From the NCBI GenBank assembly GCA_913056365.1, contig CAJXLT010000014.1, positions 17,286 through 81,285 on the forward strand: DNA of 64,000 nt, in the 5' to 3' direction. Source of the stretch: an uncultured Paenibacillaceae bacterium. Its GTDB lineage: Bacteria > Bacillota > Bacilli > Paenibacillales > K13. A model generated the notes under the pieces. That model searched no databases. It worked only from the letters and a program-made list of their open reading frames with translations, and was not told the origin of the DNA. Positions 63,907-64,000 of the stretch are shown here, in pieces; position 1 is the first letter of the stretch, and every line of letters begins with the position of its first letter. The position numbers and the translations under genes were made by a program.

Positions 63907-63924
63907 CGCGCATCCCCCCTATTG

Positions 63925-64000
63925 CTAGAGTAAAGGGCAGGACATCCTGCCCCTCCTCATCAAACCGTACGTGAGGTTTTCCCTCATACGGCTTTCCGAT
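63925..64000 (-). mobile_element. Group II intron 3' end (domains V and VI), cut by window edge
   Basis: On the minus strand, 63994-63962 folds as domain V: stem with catalytic triad AGC, GAAA tetraloop, and a two-nucleotide CG bulge before TACGGTTT. Next, GGGCAGGA/TCCTGCCC (63952-63935) is a domain VI-type hairpin, then TTTACTCTA near the 3' splice site at about 63925. This resembles bacterial class C introns. The intron ends about 10 nt before the comFA ribosome binding site. The rest, including any reverse transcriptase, lies beyond the window. Confidence 0.8.

Overview
The window looks like a chromosome segment of a motile, competent, Gram-positive low-to-mid GC Firmicute, most likely Paenibacillus or a close relative in Paenibacillaceae. 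This rests on gene order (a comF-flgM-flgKL-fliW-csrA-flagellin-fliDST block as in Bacillus, uvrBA next to a minJ-like gene, ctpB and ftsEX, and an argCJBDFGH operon), on strong AAGGAGG-type ribosome binding sites, and on GC near 50 percent. Genus-level placement is inference; no rRNA is present. Nearly every gene is on the minus strand.

Left part (1-9300): the end of a chemotaxis operon cheA-cheW-mcp, with the receptor gene cut by the window edge. A roughly 900 bp repeat-rich stretch follows, then a U32-family protein gene whose 3' end has been copied as a 50 bp tandem repeat. A plus-strand sugar isomerase-like gene and a small membrane protein gene close this part. Middle-left (9300-22730): uvrBA behind a promoter with a probable LexA site, then a cell-envelope and division block (minJ-like PDZ membrane protein, CtpB-type protease, coiled-coil M23 hydrolase, ftsX, ftsE). 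Divergent from it lie a VanW protein and a small putative lipoprotein.

Centre (22730-38440): a complete arginine operon argC-J-B-D-F-G-H with promoter-overlapping ARG boxes, a YitT-family transporter-like gene, prfB with its programmed +1 frameshift, secA, an orphan sulfotransferase-like gene, hpf and a cold-shock gene.

Right part (38440-64000): a flagellum assembly and decoration region. Four tandem flagellin genes each carry a GGA-loop hairpin just upstream of the ribosome binding site. This is the architecture expected of CsrA targets, and csrA and fliW lie about 3 kb away. Downstream, a sigma-D-type promoter leads into an unknown gene, a Maf/DUF115 flagellin glycosyltransferase-like gene, and a complete nonulosonic (legionaminic-type) acid pathway. 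That pathway includes an unusual PIG-L deacetylase plus formyltransferase pair. The working model is that CsrA/FliW controls flagellin translation, sigma-D/FlgM controls late transcription, and the sugar cluster makes the glycan that the Maf protein puts on flagellin. The window ends with comFC-comFA. Domains V and VI of a group II intron lie directly upstream of the comFA ribosome binding site.
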